Assembly (NCBI GenBank): GCA_000750105.3
Contig: JPHH03000109.1
Location: forward strand, 1 to 45,078
Length of the DNA stretch: 45,078 nucleotides
From: Tolypocladium sp. Sup5 PDA-1
Lineage: Eukaryota; Ascomycota; Sordariomycetes; Hypocreales; Ophiocordycipitaceae
Direction: 5' to 3'
The translations under genes and the position numbers were made by a program. The stretch's first letter is position 1. The number at the start of each line of letters is the position of its first letter. The notes under the pieces were generated by a model. It did not search any database and had not been told where the DNA came from. It saw only the letters and a program-made list of their open reading frames with translations. Positions 18,456 to 29,347 of the stretch are shown piece by piece.

Positions 18456-20855
18456 TTACGAACACTCGTTCCGCAAAAGTTCTCTCATTCGAGTATAGAG
18501 GCTCTCGTCTTCCCGTTCCCGCGGCTCGTCCTTTGGAAAAACAGCCTTTCGAAGCCTGTTCAACAATGGGATAAGTGGCTCGTAGTATGGCGTGAAGTTG
18601 TCGGTGATTGTCTTCATGAAAATTGCCTCTTTCGCCACAATGCCGAGTTTCATCCCAGCAAGCTCCTCCGTGTCGACGTAGTTCCACTTATCAAATCGTG
18701 GAACGACTCTGCTCTCGTCTGCCTCGTTGTAGTGGATGCATATCCAGAACAATACCCAGAAAAAAGACTCGAGGTCATGCATGAAAGAGTGTTGATCGTC
18801 CAACAGAGCTCCTATAGCCATGAACGCCCTCGTGCCAGTCTTCCCCTTTGCGCCCGAGGCGCCAGCTCGTTGGACTCTAATGGTGAGGTCAAGGTCAATC
18901 AAGAAGGCTCGCCCGGAAGGGTTTTCCTGGTCCTCATTGATCATGAGGTTGTTGATCGAGATGTCTCTGTGAAGAAAGCCAGCCTTGTGCAAGGACTGGT
19001 GGCCTTCAATGCAGCCTTCCAGCGCGGCAAGCAGAGCCACGCGGGAGCTTGCCTTGTAGATCGGCTTCCCATAGTCGCGAAGAATGACCCGCCGGTGTAC
19101 CCGGTTTGGCAGGGCTTCGACGCTTGCCTTTACTGGAGATGCTGAACAGCATCGCTTGCTCGGCGGCAGAGCGGCGTCGGTGTCGCCGGACGGTCGCTTC
19201 GCGCCAGCGCTGCTGCTTCGCCCTTTGCGCGAAACACTGGACGCGCTCGCACTTGACGGCAACATCGCACGTCCTGATCGATAGTTCGTAGCTTTCGTGA
19301 CGTCCAGTCCCTTTCGAACATTGTTCCGAACGTCGTCATCAGCACCGTGGACGCGAACGGTCTCATGGTGGTAGTATCGGGCAATGTTAATCACACCTTT
19401 CTCAGTCGCTTCTTGGACAAGTATACCCTCTTCATCGCGTTCTGTGTACTGCCACGAGTCCTTGATAACGAGCGGCGTCTGCGGATCTTCTTTGCGATGA
19501 GCCCTCCAACAGGTTGTCGCCCGGCCGACAATGCAGGGTGCGCGATTCATGACCTTGTCAATGATGAGTCGCTCTGTCTGACCGTCTCGTTCGATCTCGA
19601 TGTACCGCTCGCCGCCGGATGTGATGATGGTAGGATCAAAGCCAAGACCGTCTTCGTCCATCCGCAGAAATCCGAGAATAGCGGTCACAAACTGTCGTCC
19701 ACCATCCTTCTTGTTGATGTCGAATTGTTCGGAGGCAATCCCCCCGAGCCGGTCGAACTCCCAGACCCTCATGAGAGATCCGCAGAGAGTAAAGCCTAAG
19801 ACGAAGCGACGGGTGTCTTGCGCGGCGAGTACCTCTCTCGCGTACCTTGCGAGATCGATTCGTGCCATCGATGCTATGTCGGCCTTCGGGTTGCTTTTTA
19901 GTTCGCCGGCAACGAGGATATGTAACCAACGATATCTCGAATCCTCAGTGTCAGGGTTGTATGTGATATCGCTATTGACGAAGCCGATATCCATGCTGCG
20001 CTTGCCCGTGGAGCCCACGAGTGGTGTCCCCGGCTGCGCCAATAGCTTTCGTCGAGTCGCCGGAGTCGAAATGCGGTCGCCTGCGAATGCGTCTAGCTTC
20101 GGGATTAAGCCGCCAAACCAGGTCAGCACGTCCGTCTGTCTCTTTGGCGCCCATCGGCCATCCGCTCCACCCTTCGCTGCCGAAGAGCGGATTGTCGCCT
20201 TCGGCACACTTGCGAAAGACGGTGGCAGACACCGCCTCGAGATCTAGCACGCCACTGAAGAACGTCGCGCAGAAATGGGGAAGGCCGACATATAGATGCT
20301 CGAGCTCCAACTTGAGGATCGGGTCCACATTCCGGCGGAATTCCGACGAGTTGACGAGGCCGCTCGTGTTCTGACTCAGCGGCGTTTGTTGGATCGACGA
20401 GGGTATCGGTCGGGGAGGCGGGGTGAATTCGGTGACGGCGCTGTAGACCTGATTCCAGATGAGAGAATCGTCATGTTTATCGGCGAGCGCTGCATTCAAG
20501 AGTGGTTTGATTCGTTCGAGATCGACGTCGCCGGCGTTGACGGCAGTGTTAAGCCTCGACAAGTCGCCGTACAGATTCTTGTCCCAGCCGGCGGAGCAAA
20601 GGAGACGCGAGGCACGAAGTGATTGGAGTGCCGAGAGGAGATCAAGTGTGAGGGTTTGGAGATCTTCAAACTGGTTAGAGAAGTGCAAGCAACAGGGTAG
20701 TGAGACGTACCTTCTCGACCTAGCTCACCAAGAGCGTCTGGGGACTGCAGGATGCTCCCGCCATCACAGATCGAACTGAACGAAGCACGGAAGGCGTCGA
20801 GGCCATTTCCAATGGGATGTTCCTTGATGACCTTTGAGCGGCTTTGATCCGTCAT
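18456..20855 (-). CDS. FunK1-like protein kinase with a frameshift
   Basis: Fungal-specific serine/threonine-type kinase family (FunK1, PF17667). Exon 1 (20855-20711) starts MTDQSRSKVIKEHPIGNGLD. A 47-nt intron (20664-20710; donor GTACGT, branch CTAAC, acceptor GAAG) leads to exon 2 from 20663. The FunK1 N-terminal region is visible: ELEHLYVGLPHFCATFFSGV, PGELKSNP-like GELKSNP, and RRFVLGFTLCGSLMRVWEFD. Kinase motifs follow: PLVIKDSWQY, catalytic HRDISINN, and IDLDL in place of DFG. Near 20130-20138 the frame shifts by what looks like a 4-bp insertion (a repeated GGAC) between GAKETD and VLTWFG. It is either a pseudogene or an assembly error; no other lesion seen. Divergent from the gene at 21088. 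Confidence 0.85.
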
Positions 20856-21087
20856 GGCGACTGCTCTCGTCCTTGCCGCACGTGTGACGGCGGAGGTGGA
20901 GAGTCGTGAGTCGCGTATTTGAGGTCGGCTGGACGGGCACTCGGAGAAACCCCGACCCGACGACCGAGTCGGAAAAGCAAGTTGCGAATGGGGCAGACCA
21001 ATCAAAACTCGGTCCTCTTGGCATTGTTGACACCACCTGGCCCGTGTTCGTTCGTCCCTGGCCAGTGCTCGTCTGTGCGGACGCGTC
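20856..21087. promoter_or_regulatory. Divergent promoter of the kinase and its partner
   Basis: A 232-bp spacer between two divergent start codons. Positions 20981-21065 are duplicated almost perfectly at 8776-8860. No canonical TATA box noticed. Confidence 0.55.
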
Positions 21088-21939
21088 ATGAACGAGCCTG
21101 TTGTTGAAGACAGCGGCACAAACCTGCTAGTGCCGACCAAACCGAAATGCCCTGCGGAGCAAAGACGAAAAGCATCGTCGGATCAAGCACAGCCTCAAGC
21201 TCGCACATCACTGGCTGATCGAGGAAATAAGGAGTACTGTCGCATTCGACAGTATCAGTTGGACCACGGTGAAATCGAAGCCGATCGAAGCGAGAACGAG
21301 ACCAACGCAATCCATCATGCGCAGACTCGAGCCAGAATTGTCGTCAAGCAACCGAACAATGTCACCATACCGACCATCAGCATCACTCCTGCCGCGGAGG
21401 CGGAGGCAGAGGCAGAGCGGCCAGCTTCCCGACCCGATCACGGCGGCTACAAGCTGCGTCAGTCATGCCGCATTGAGCCGCGTCCCGATGGGCCCAGCCT
21501 CCGCCATTCACTCAATGAGAGTTCGCTCTGCTCGAGGCAGCGTCCCCCACGGGGAGCTGGCGCCGTGGAACGATCCAGTTCCCGGGCCCGTCGCGAGATT
21601 GCGAAAGCCGCTCAGGTCCGTGCCGACCGTCATGCCAGAAAACAGGAAGGCACTGCGGGTGCGGCCGCTGCAGCAGCGCAGCTCCTGCCGTCGACCAACG
21701 GTCGGATTCCCTTCCACAACTCGGAGGAGATGCAGCGTCTGAATAGAGTGTGGGCGCGCCAGGAGACACTCCGCATCAAGTGTGGTGCCGAGGATGCTAA
21801 GATCTATGACGGCATCAAGTATGAGCGTAGGGCGAACGGGCCGTTTATAGGAAAGCTGGTGTCGCAGGGTACGATCGTCAATATTGACGGCGAGGACTAC
21901 GTCGAGTATCGTGTTTTGACCAAGCCGTCCTTTTTCTAA
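21088..21939 (+). CDS. Unknown 283-residue protein divergent from the kinase
   Basis: A single open frame. The N-terminal two thirds are low complexity with charged and AEAEAEAE and GAAAAAAAQ stretches, probably disordered. A basic helical part (SSSRARREIAKAAQVRADRH) follows. The last 70 residues look globular: RIPFHNSEEMQRLNRVW, then GPFIGKLVSQGTIVNIDGED and YRVLTKPSFF at the end. I have an impression that this C-terminal block is conserved in fungal hypothetical proteins, but I cannot name a domain. It shares a 232-bp promoter with the FunK1-like kinase, so joint regulation is plausible. Start: the only ATG near the open-frame beginning. Confidence 0.6.
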   Translation: MNEPVVEDSGTNLLVPTKPKCPAEQRRKASSDQAQPQARTSLADRGNKEYCRIRQYQLDHGEIEADRSENETNAIHHAQTRARIVVKQPNNVTIPTISITPAAEAEAEAERPASRPDHGGYKLRQSCRIEPRPDGPSLRHSLNESSLCSRQRPPRGAGAVERSSSRARREIAKAAQVRADRHARKQEGTAGAAAAAAQLLPSTNGRIPFHNSEEMQRLNRVWARQETLRIKCGAEDAKIYDGIKYERRANGPFIGKLVSQGTIVNIDGEDYVEYRVLTKPSFF

Positions 21940-22149
21940 GCGAGGACTCGGGCATCGACGATCAGACCCGTGAGGGCCCTCAACCAGGCATTCGTTCGAC
22001 CGTCTGGTTTTCATATTTCAGAAAGACAAGAAATGGTAGAACGGCGAGGTAGATGACGAGTCGGTACCCTGACTGACACCTTGCTTATGCGACAATCGTA
22101 TGAATCCTGCTCATATTACCGAGGCTCGGGCTCTCATCACGGCTTCCTC

Positions 22150-22285
22150 TCGTGCATACAAAATAGCCGCTACACTGTTCCCTTGAATCACGATCAACGG
22201 GGAAGTACTACATGGCGGAATAGTCCTGTGGTCTGACTCACCTGCCACCATGATCGCTAGAATGGTGGCGGAATTCCTTGGCGGG
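22150..22285 (+). repeat. Relic shared with 40490-40640 (inverted)
   Basis: The plus-strand reading KIAATLFP, a stop, then ITINGEVLHGGIVLWSDSPA matches the minus strand near 40500-40610 (NIAATLFPRITINGKILHGG, then VVLWSDSPATMIAR). Both look like pieces of one unknown protein gene. The TGA here marks decay. Confidence 0.55.
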
Positions 22286-22409
22286 ACACTCAGCAGCTTA
22301 AGAGTTGCTCGGGAAAGAGGACATGGCAGCTTCGAGACGAACGGGGATTTGCTGCTCTTCTACATGGTGCTACTCTTCTAGGCTTCTCCTTGTAACGACA
22401 TATGTTGCA

Positions 22410-22690
22410 TAGTGCAAGACGTGGACGAGGCCATAGATTGGCTGGGGAAGAGATCGAAGTCTCTATGCCAGGCATGCTCTCTTCCTGACAAGGCCGCTCT
22501 GTTGACAATGCTAGCCGATGGGTGGGTTCGCCTCTCTCGCCTCCTAACTATCATCAGATAGCATGTCGGGTCTTGCTAATATTGAATGTGACTCCCCAAC
22601 ACTACTCTTGTGACTTGGCTGACCTCGTATGACAGAATCAGCAAGCGTCTTAGGCGACAGAAATGTATCGTCTGATTGCGAGGCTGGCCG
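22410..22690 (-). pseudogene. Decayed partial copy of the Myb-like gene
   Basis: Sequence corresponds to 23720-24020 in the same orientation, spanning the intron and neighbouring exon parts of the adjacent Myb/SANT-like gene, but with many substitutions and gaps. No open frame survives. It indicates a tandem duplication whose left copy decayed. Confidence 0.65.
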
Positions 22691-22759
22691 TTCCATGTGC
22701 CGATGCGATCACTCTCCATGATTACTTCGTCCTTCACCCATAGCATAAGCATACTGTGA

Positions 22760-24310
22760 TTATTTGCGGTTCTTCAGTTTCGTACAGTATCGCACCTGAA
22801 GGGACTCTTTTGACCGCCCAGGAAATTGTTCATTGTGCCGTCGATGGATCTCTGCCCACGGAAGCTGAAGCTCCCCCTTCAACCTGATAAGCAAGGTATC
22901 TTCATCTGGCGTGAATCTGGCTTTCGCGCCGACCTCCTGCTTCTTCGGTGCAGGACGGTCCGCAACCGGTCTGATTCTCTTGGGGTTTGCAGGGCTGGGT
23001 CGACCGTGTGCAGTGCATAAGTTCCAGTCAAACTGCAACTGAAAAGTCGCCACACCGTCCACCATGATGCGCTTGAGAAGGACATTCTGTAAGGCCCACT
23101 CCTCGAATTCTGCAATTCCGGGAGCTTCGTCTGTTTCAACGCCTGAAACGCCTGAAGAGGTACATACCGGCGGGCTGGGCATGCTCCCCGTTGGCCGCCC
23201 GACTTTGCGGCGTTTGCGTGGTGGCTGTTCGGCGTCGGCATTCTCCCCAGTCCGGCAATCGTCACGCCGCTGCTTTTGGTCACCAGACAACAAACGGCAG
23301 CATCCTTCATCACCGCGTACCCCAATGCCGTTTACATGGTCAGGAGCTTCCTCATTGGCCCATGGAGACTCTTTGCCAGGCCACTCGCCATCTTCCGAGG
23401 GATCTTTCCCGCCGTCCTCTGTGTCGCTTAGGCGACATTCTTCTCCAGCTCTCCGCCCAGCCCAAGCCGTGGAAACTGATGATTCATCGGTCGTGCCATC
23501 AGGCCCACAGCCGCTCAGCTCAGTGTCGAGACCCTCTAAAGCACAAGGATGCTGCTTTGGGGAATATGCGCCCAGCGCTTCGGTGATAATGTCAGCCTGT
23601 CCCAGAGGGCAGCCCGTGAGAGCAGGATCGATTGGACATGAAGTGCTGTCGAAGCCCAGTGATACATCATTGCCGGGTGATGTGCAAGGCGTGGGCGGGG
23701 TCGTCAGTGATGGTACAGGTGACAAATGCGATAGGCTGGCTGGGGAAGAAATCGAAGGCTCTGTGCCAGCCATGCTCTCTTCCTGATAAGCCCGCACTGT
23801 TGACGATGCTAGCCGACAGGTGTCTTCGCCTCCCTTCTGCCCGCCACTATCATCAGATAGCACGTCGGGTCTTGCTGGCATCTTATCAGTACCTCTGATC
23901 TTATCCACTGCAGTTTACCACGGTGACTCACCAACAGTACTCTTATGACTTGGCTGTTCTCTCATAACGGATTTAACAAGCGTCTTGAGCGATAGAAGTG
24001 TATCGTCTGATTGCGAAGCATCTGGGCCACCGTCGGCAGCACCATCGTGGCCACCAATGTCGTCCAGTTCCAAGTCGGGATCTGAGGAGATACAGATCGG
24101 CTCGTCGAAAGAGATCCCAGGGACGGCGGGTGAGTTGGACTGCACCGCACCAGCCTTACCGAACGGGCCTTCTTTAGGAGGCTCAGAGAAATGTCGCTGT
24201 GGCGAAGGACATGAGGGCATAAGTCGCTTTGCTGGGCGGGTATGAACCCTCGATGCCGCAGATGGAGGGGTCCAAATGACCTGGTAGTCAAGGTTGACAG
24301 GCGCCATCAT
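22760..24310 (-). CDS. Myb/SANT-like domain protein
   Basis: Two exons, 24310-23932 and 23874-22760 (497 residues). Donor GTGAGT; acceptor GCCAG after a CTGAT branch; a second in-frame acceptor at 23893 would give a 39-nt intron. The last 55 residues form a fungal Myb/SANT-like domain: ARFTPDEDTLLIRLKGELQL, PWAEIHRRH, PGRSKESLQVRYCTKLK. Just before it is EFEEWALQNVLLKRIMVDG and ATFQLQFDW, a block often found with this domain. A PRKRRKVGRPTG segment resembles an AT-hook plus nuclear localisation signal. The middle is acidic and serine rich. Probably a nuclear DNA-binding protein. An in-frame ATG 33 bp upstream (24343) is an alternative start. A decayed partial copy sits at 22.4-22.7 kb. Confidence 0.78.
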
Positions 24311-25654
24311 CTGGCGGCGCGGCACGGCGCAAAGTGAGGACAAAGTAAGTTCCAGTGTTCCAACAGACCAAACGAGTGCTTCGCTGCAAAGCCGAGGAAA
24401 AAGTCGGCAAAAGATGAAGGGTCATGTATTTGCCTAGAGATGACATTCGCTGATAATGCTGAGTACAGAACCAAGACCAAAACCAATCGTCGGCAGCCGG
24501 ACGGTATAGCCCTTTTATACCCAAGTGGCCGTTCGCTGTCCCCCGCCAACCCACCGCCAAAAGATAGATGTTGGCATAAGTCGGGCGCACGGGGTGATTT
24601 CGGCAGAGTTCCGGGGTCCAAGTTCAACACAGTCCGGCACAGAGACTCATGCCAGGTTATTTCTGTCTCGTCTTTCAGCTTCGGGCAACTTCCGAGAGAC
24701 TCGAGCTCGAGGCCGTCCAGGCCTTCATCTGCGCCAGCTGTAACGAGGAGCCAGGCCATTTCGGGCACAATTGTCATCGAAACTGACGCGTCTGCTGATT
24801 GTGTTGGAGTCGCGCAGGGGAACGGAGGAGGCAGACCAACGATCTCGCTGGATTCGGTGATCGGGAGCCATGTCGTGTTGCGTCGTGATGTAACGTCCGA
24901 CGCAAATCAATCAGCCACCGTGGCATGTTCATTGCGCGGCGACGTCTTGATTGGGCCGAAAGGAATGGATCCTCAGCAAGGCAGATTGACGGATCGAAAA
25001 TGCCTTGCAGTCGTCAGCAAGCGCGCACGCTCAGCCTATCCGAGTGCACGGCATGAATCACATGCCGCTGCTCCTGTTCCACAGCCGGTTTCAGCTCGAC
25101 GCGTAATGGCATGATGCCATGGATCGAGATGGAGACCGTTGGAGGCCTCCCAAGGTGCGTGCATCGGTCACGTACCGCCTCGTGTTGGTAGGTGGCGAGC
25201 CGCTCGCGAGAAAGATGGTATTGGTTTCGCTGTGTATGAGGGCAATTCAAGCGCGGACAGATGCACGAGCTCCCGGTGCTGTTCCCAAAGCTGCCTAAAA
25301 CAGCCAGGAAAGACAGCGAGCGCCGCTCATCGGTCCATTCTGCATCGAAAGGCGGCCGTGAGGAGGTGCGGGCGGGAACTCGGGAGCAGTCGAGTGAGAG
25401 GCGCAGGATGGGACTAACGGGGGCGAGGACGGCGATGCCGGTCGGTCCTGTCGTACACGATCAGCGAGGAAATGGCGCGCAGGGAAACGCAAGAGGGAAC
25501 AAACACACAAGAGAGGGCGAAGAGGGGTGTGAAAGAGGAAAAGTTGAGGGAGAAAGAGTGGTGGGGGGAGGGGCAATTTATACGGCGCGCAAAAGCGGCG
25601 CGGCGCTTGACAGGGGTTGGGCGGGTGCCGCCAAACCCGGAGGGGCAGGCCGCG
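24311..25654. other. Intergenic region, no supported gene
   Basis: A plus-strand frame at 24440-25114 (224 codons) has no recognisable domain and no splice or paralogue support. From 25480 to 25600 the plus strand is strongly purine rich (AGAGGGCGAAGAGGGG-like). Confidence 0.45.
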
Positions 25655-25860
25655 ACACTGAGATAATAAACGAGAACTTATTAACTAAGTATTCTATAAA
25701 TAGTCCTTCGATATTAAGGCAAGCTTTTATAGTCTCTTACTTCTTTTTCTTTTAATAAAGATCTCCTTTAAGGATAGAATTATTAAAAGGGGTATTATCC
25801 TTAAGATAAATCTTAAAGAACTTCAACCTAATTAGCGTTGCAATGCTGGCACTGTTTGTA
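25655..25860. other. AT-rich segment at a gene break
   Basis: About 200 bp of sharply AT-rich sequence (runs such as TTAATAAAGATC and TATTAAAAGGGG) between GC-rich DNA and the truncated rhodopsin-like gene. It resembles the remains of a RIP-mutated transposon or an element end, but no termini are identifiable. Confidence 0.5.
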
Positions 25861-25861
25861 G

Positions 25862-26759
25862 TCAGCTAACTAGAGCACATAGGAACACTAGAGACTGTAC
25901 TTGCAATATGCCGAGGCTGAGGATGATGATGACAGTGGCCTTCGCTTGGACCGCCATCTTGACACTCCATAGCATGGGAATTGGGAGAAGCGCCTGTTGT
26001 CAGGACTAATGTTACTGACTGGTGACGTGTAATTATCTTATGCGATAGAAGACTTACATAGAGCCAGTCTGACAGGATAGACATGACGCTGATGGCGTAC
26101 GCTGCAGAGATGATCTCGCCAGGTGTAGCACAGTGCCCGCCCTGCATCGTGAAGTCCCACTGCTTTGTCACTGGAGTGCACTGGAAGACGTCCCAGAAAA
26201 ATACTGCCATGCTCCAAATGGTAATGACGACCAGGCTAGTCCAGAGGATGTACCTGTAAACCTTGGCAGCGGAGATACGGAGTAAAAAGACGGCGATGCT
26301 GAGCTTGATGAACATCATATTGATGATGTACGTCGCAGTTGCCACTGCTTGCCACTGTCTAAGTGTAAGTGACTTCGACTAAAGACAAGATAAGGCACGA
26401 AATCAGTCTCAAGACATACCATGAGAGCTGCGACTTTATCGTCATCTCTGGGGACAGCTGCATTATGACGACCCAGTCCCCTTCGGACCCCTTCCAGAAC
26501 GAACCCACATGATATGGTGAATATTACCTGCAAGGATATATCAGCGTGGCGACTATGACGGGATCTTTCCGAAACTAGGAGAGCAAACTTGAGCGATAAG
26601 CATAAGCCAGTCATCAGCTCGGTAACCTTTCAGCAAAACCACTCTTGTATACGTCCTCAAGCCAACAGCCACCCAAGTGAACACGAGCAATGACACGCAT
26701 GTGCCCACCAAAGAATTTCCGACGTCCTCCGTCAAACCAAAGCTCTGCCGTTCGGCCAT
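25862..26759 (-). pseudogene. 3'-truncated fungal rhodopsin/PTH11-like membrane protein
   Basis: Four exons: 26759-26589, 26527-26420, 26354-26058 and 25993-25862 (235 codons); the first donor, GTTTGC, is weak. Predicted membrane helices in order: VGTCVSLLVFTWVAVGLRTY; DDWLMLIAQVIFTISCGF; YIINMMFIKLSIAVFLLRI; ILWTSLVVITIWSMAVFFW; IISAAYAISVMSILSDWLY, followed by ALLPIPMLWSVKM; and a sixth that starts (VIIILSLGI) and then breaks. The Asp-Trp pair after helix 1, QC(T)P and the SDWLYALLP motif fit the fungal rhodopsin domain (PF20684). Family members are usually about 350-400 residues with seven helices, so the last helix and cytoplasmic tail are missing. The break coincides with the AT-rich segment. 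Probably a non-functional receptor-like gene. Confidence 0.72.
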
Positions 26760-27562
26760 GCTTGCTTGATGCCCGAGGCCTCTTCGGATGATTATACCTT
26801 GACCGTCTGTCTGCTTTACTGCGACCCTTACCGACAATGTTGCGGATTAATTGGGGAGAAAACATGGGGTTGAGAGCTGCAGATACGACAGGAACCCCCG
26901 GTACAACATGTACAGATCACTCAGATGCGCATACACGCTCATTTCCAGGTATTCATGTGCCGAGATTGGCCTTGTATTAGTTGTACTTGTGGAAATCAGC
27001 TAATTGTATATGTAGCATAGTCTGCTACCGAATAATCCTAGAGATTGGGCGAGTTCGAGACTAGATTACTGTGTAGTTCACTTGATGCCTTTATGAAGCC
27101 CCAAGTAGCCCAATTGTGGACGCTACAGTAAAGCTGCCGTGACGTGTCTATGTCAAATATCACCACTTATCAGAAGTCAACTTCCTGCCGACAGCCTATT
27201 TGCCCAAGCTTGTATTTAGAATGGGCGTTTCCGTCCCTTTCAACGGCGTATCCGGATTGACTGGCCACCGAGAAAACGCCATTGTTGCCTGGGCTGAAGC
27301 GGAGCCCATGAGAAGTCCAATACTTTCCCATACATTGAAGAAAGGGCCTAGGTCACTAAATTTTTAACAATACCTACATTGGTTGAGAGGAGGTACAGTA
27401 TGGGCTGCAAAAAGTTGTCTTTAATCTTCCTGATTCCGCATTTTCGGTTCGGGACCTATTGACTAAAACGTCACACCCGAGGGTGCATCCACCGTTTAGG
27501 CCTCATAGAGAGGTCTGGTTGAGGAGACGTAGTTGAGGCTCGGGCTTACTGGAGGCGTCATC
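26760..27562. other. Divergent intergenic region
   Basis: About 800 bp between the rhodopsin-like gene and the mucin-like gene. No open frame of note. Probably contains promoters of both. Confidence 0.45.
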
Positions 27563-29347
27563 ATGGTATTGAAGGGTATGAGTACGGTCCTGGCCATGAT
27601 TGCTTGTGTTTGTGCAGAGCTCAGCCCTTGGCACCCGCGGATCCATCGTCCTCGCTATATAAATCGTCAATTCTCGAACTGGACTATCACGGCAGCCGAG
27701 TCATCCACAGCAAACAATGTTCCTAGCCATGAGCCCGAATCGTCGACGGCGATCCTACTCAGTGGCTCCATCACAGTCGAGTTTGGTGCCAGACCTGAGA
27801 GTTCGCCAGTCCCAAACGGCAGGAAACAATCGACGCTAGCGACTGTCATGGTTCAGAGCACGGAGATTACCGCTCCCGGCCGTCCACTAACCACTGACAT
27901 GGAGCTCAGTACTACACCCAGTGATGCGTTTCCGCCGACGACATCCAAGTTGAACCGGATCAACCCGACTCTGACGTTGGGAGACGAGCTATCTCCTGGG
28001 GTAACAGGACCTTCTATTCGTTCAGGTCCCCTCGCCTTTTCTACCGTCAGTCCTCTTCCCAGCTCAAGCTCGTATACGTCAGAGGAGGACAGGGTCAGCA
28101 GCTCAGAGAAAGGGTATTCAGCGGCTGGAACTACCGGAATTTCCATAAGTTCTGCAGAACTTCCTCTTCATTCGACCACAGTTCGGAAAGTTGTACCGGT
28201 CCCCATTGATACTCTGATTAGTAGCCTGTTGCACGGCTCTAGCGCGATAGACTCGACTGCGCGGGCGGCAGAGTCGTCTACAACAGACACCTCCACAAGG
28301 ACAGCACAAATCATACAATGGTCTGTCAATTTGCCGTCTCGTTCGACGTCCCCAGACGAAACTATCCCCTTGACAAGATATTTGCCGTCATCTACTCCGG
28401 TCTCGCAAATGACATCTTCCGACTTACGTACCCTCGTGGGCTTAATGTCACCCATTTCTTCTTGGGTTCCCATCTCGTCAGGCCACAGTTCTTACGAATC
28501 AGCAGCGAGCTATACGGCTTTGCAGAGCCATCGCACAACATTTCCCGCTTTCTCCGCTAAAAACAAGGTGGTTCACGAAATAGCTGCTCTAAATAGCGCG
28601 GGGCCTCGTGAGACTGCTCTGTCGGCCTGGTCAGTAACCAGTGCCGTGCCCACGGTTACTTCCACCCCTAAGAAAGCGACAGTTATGAGCGACTCAGAAA
28701 TAGGCCCTCAAACGATTTTTTCTTCATCGCTCGCAGGCTTGGCCGGCTTAACTAGTTCAATTGGGCCGACAAGCCGAAACCCTACTGTTACTCAAACAAA
28801 CAAGACAGTGACCAATAACGATAATTCGCTTCCCACCACGATTGTGATGGAACAAACAACCATTCCATTATCCTTTCCAACTCGAACTTCCACAGCAACC
28901 GACGGCAGCACCAATGAGGGCAGCATCCTAACCAGCAGCGCTACCGCAACAAGCAACAACAACCCGAATAACAATGCGTTCGACTCCAACGATACGGGGA
29001 ATCAATCTCCCAAGCAGAAGGCCACCACCGCTGGCATTGCCATGGGTGCGGTTGGCCTCGGTGTCATGTGCGGTGCGGTGACGTTCATTGTCGCCAAGCG
29101 ATATAAGCACCGCAGACAGTCATATCAGCGTTTCAGCTCCTCAGCCACGAACAGTCAAAGCTCTTTGGAAATACGTTGTGCCGGAATTGCTAGCCCTGCA
29201 ATGGTGTATTCTGCTCCACCGCGACATCCCTGCTCTAGGGGTATCGCTGACGGCTCGAAATTGCAGGGCTGCAATCAGGGCGAAGCAAACCCAGACCGCA
29301 ACATTTCTAACCCAATTTCCGTGGCAAACTCTCTTAATTGGAGATGA
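27563..29347 (+). CDS. Mucin-like single-pass cell-surface protein
   Basis: A single exon of 594 residues. Starts MVLKGMSTVLAMIACVCAEL, a signal peptide. A very long serine/threonine-rich region follows, probably heavily O-glycosylated, with several NxT/S sites such as NWT, NKT and NDT. Near residue 500 there is an N-rich stretch, then one membrane helix (ATTAGIAMGAVGLGVMCGAV, TFIVAK) stopped by RYKHRRQ, and a short cytoplasmic tail. This layout fits fungal wall-stress-sensor-like or mucin-like proteins; no WSC domain is present. The open frame extends upstream without a better ATG. Likely sits at the plasma membrane or wall; ligand unknown. Confidence 0.75.
   Translation: MVLKGMSTVLAMIACVCAELSPWHPRIHRPRYINRQFSNWTITAAESSTANNVPSHEPESSTAILLSGSITVEFGARPESSPVPNGRKQSTLATVMVQSTEITAPGRPLTTDMELSTTPSDAFPPTTSKLNRINPTLTLGDELSPGVTGPSIRSGPLAFSTVSPLPSSSSYTSEEDRVSSSEKGYSAAGTTGISISSAELPLHSTTVRKVVPVPIDTLISSLLHGSSAIDSTARAAESSTTDTSTRTAQIIQWSVNLPSRSTSPDETIPLTRYLPSSTPVSQMTSSDLRTLVGLMSPISSWVPISSGHSSYESAASYTALQSHRTTFPAFSAKNKVVHEIAALNSAGPRETALSAWSVTSAVPTVTSTPKKATVMSDSEIGPQTIFSSSLAGLAGLTSSIGPTSRNPTVTQTNKTVTNNDNSLPTTIVMEQTTIPLSFPTRTSTATDGSTNEGSILTSSATATSNNNPNNNAFDSNDTGNQSPKQKATTAGIAMGAVGLGVMCGAVTFIVAKRYKHRRQSYQRFSSSATNSQSSLEIRCAGIASPAMVYSAPPRHPCSRGIADGSKLQGCNQGEANPDRNISNPISVANSLNWR

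Noticed and set aside
18018..19145. 375-codon plus-strand frame
   Set aside because: Runs through the minisatellite and antisense to the kinase catalytic domain; not a gene.
23064..23786. 240-codon plus-strand frame
   Set aside because: Antisense to the Myb-like gene; no independent support.
24440..25114. 224-codon plus-strand frame in intergenic DNA
   Set aside because: Arginine/serine-rich with no domain, paralogue or splice evidence.
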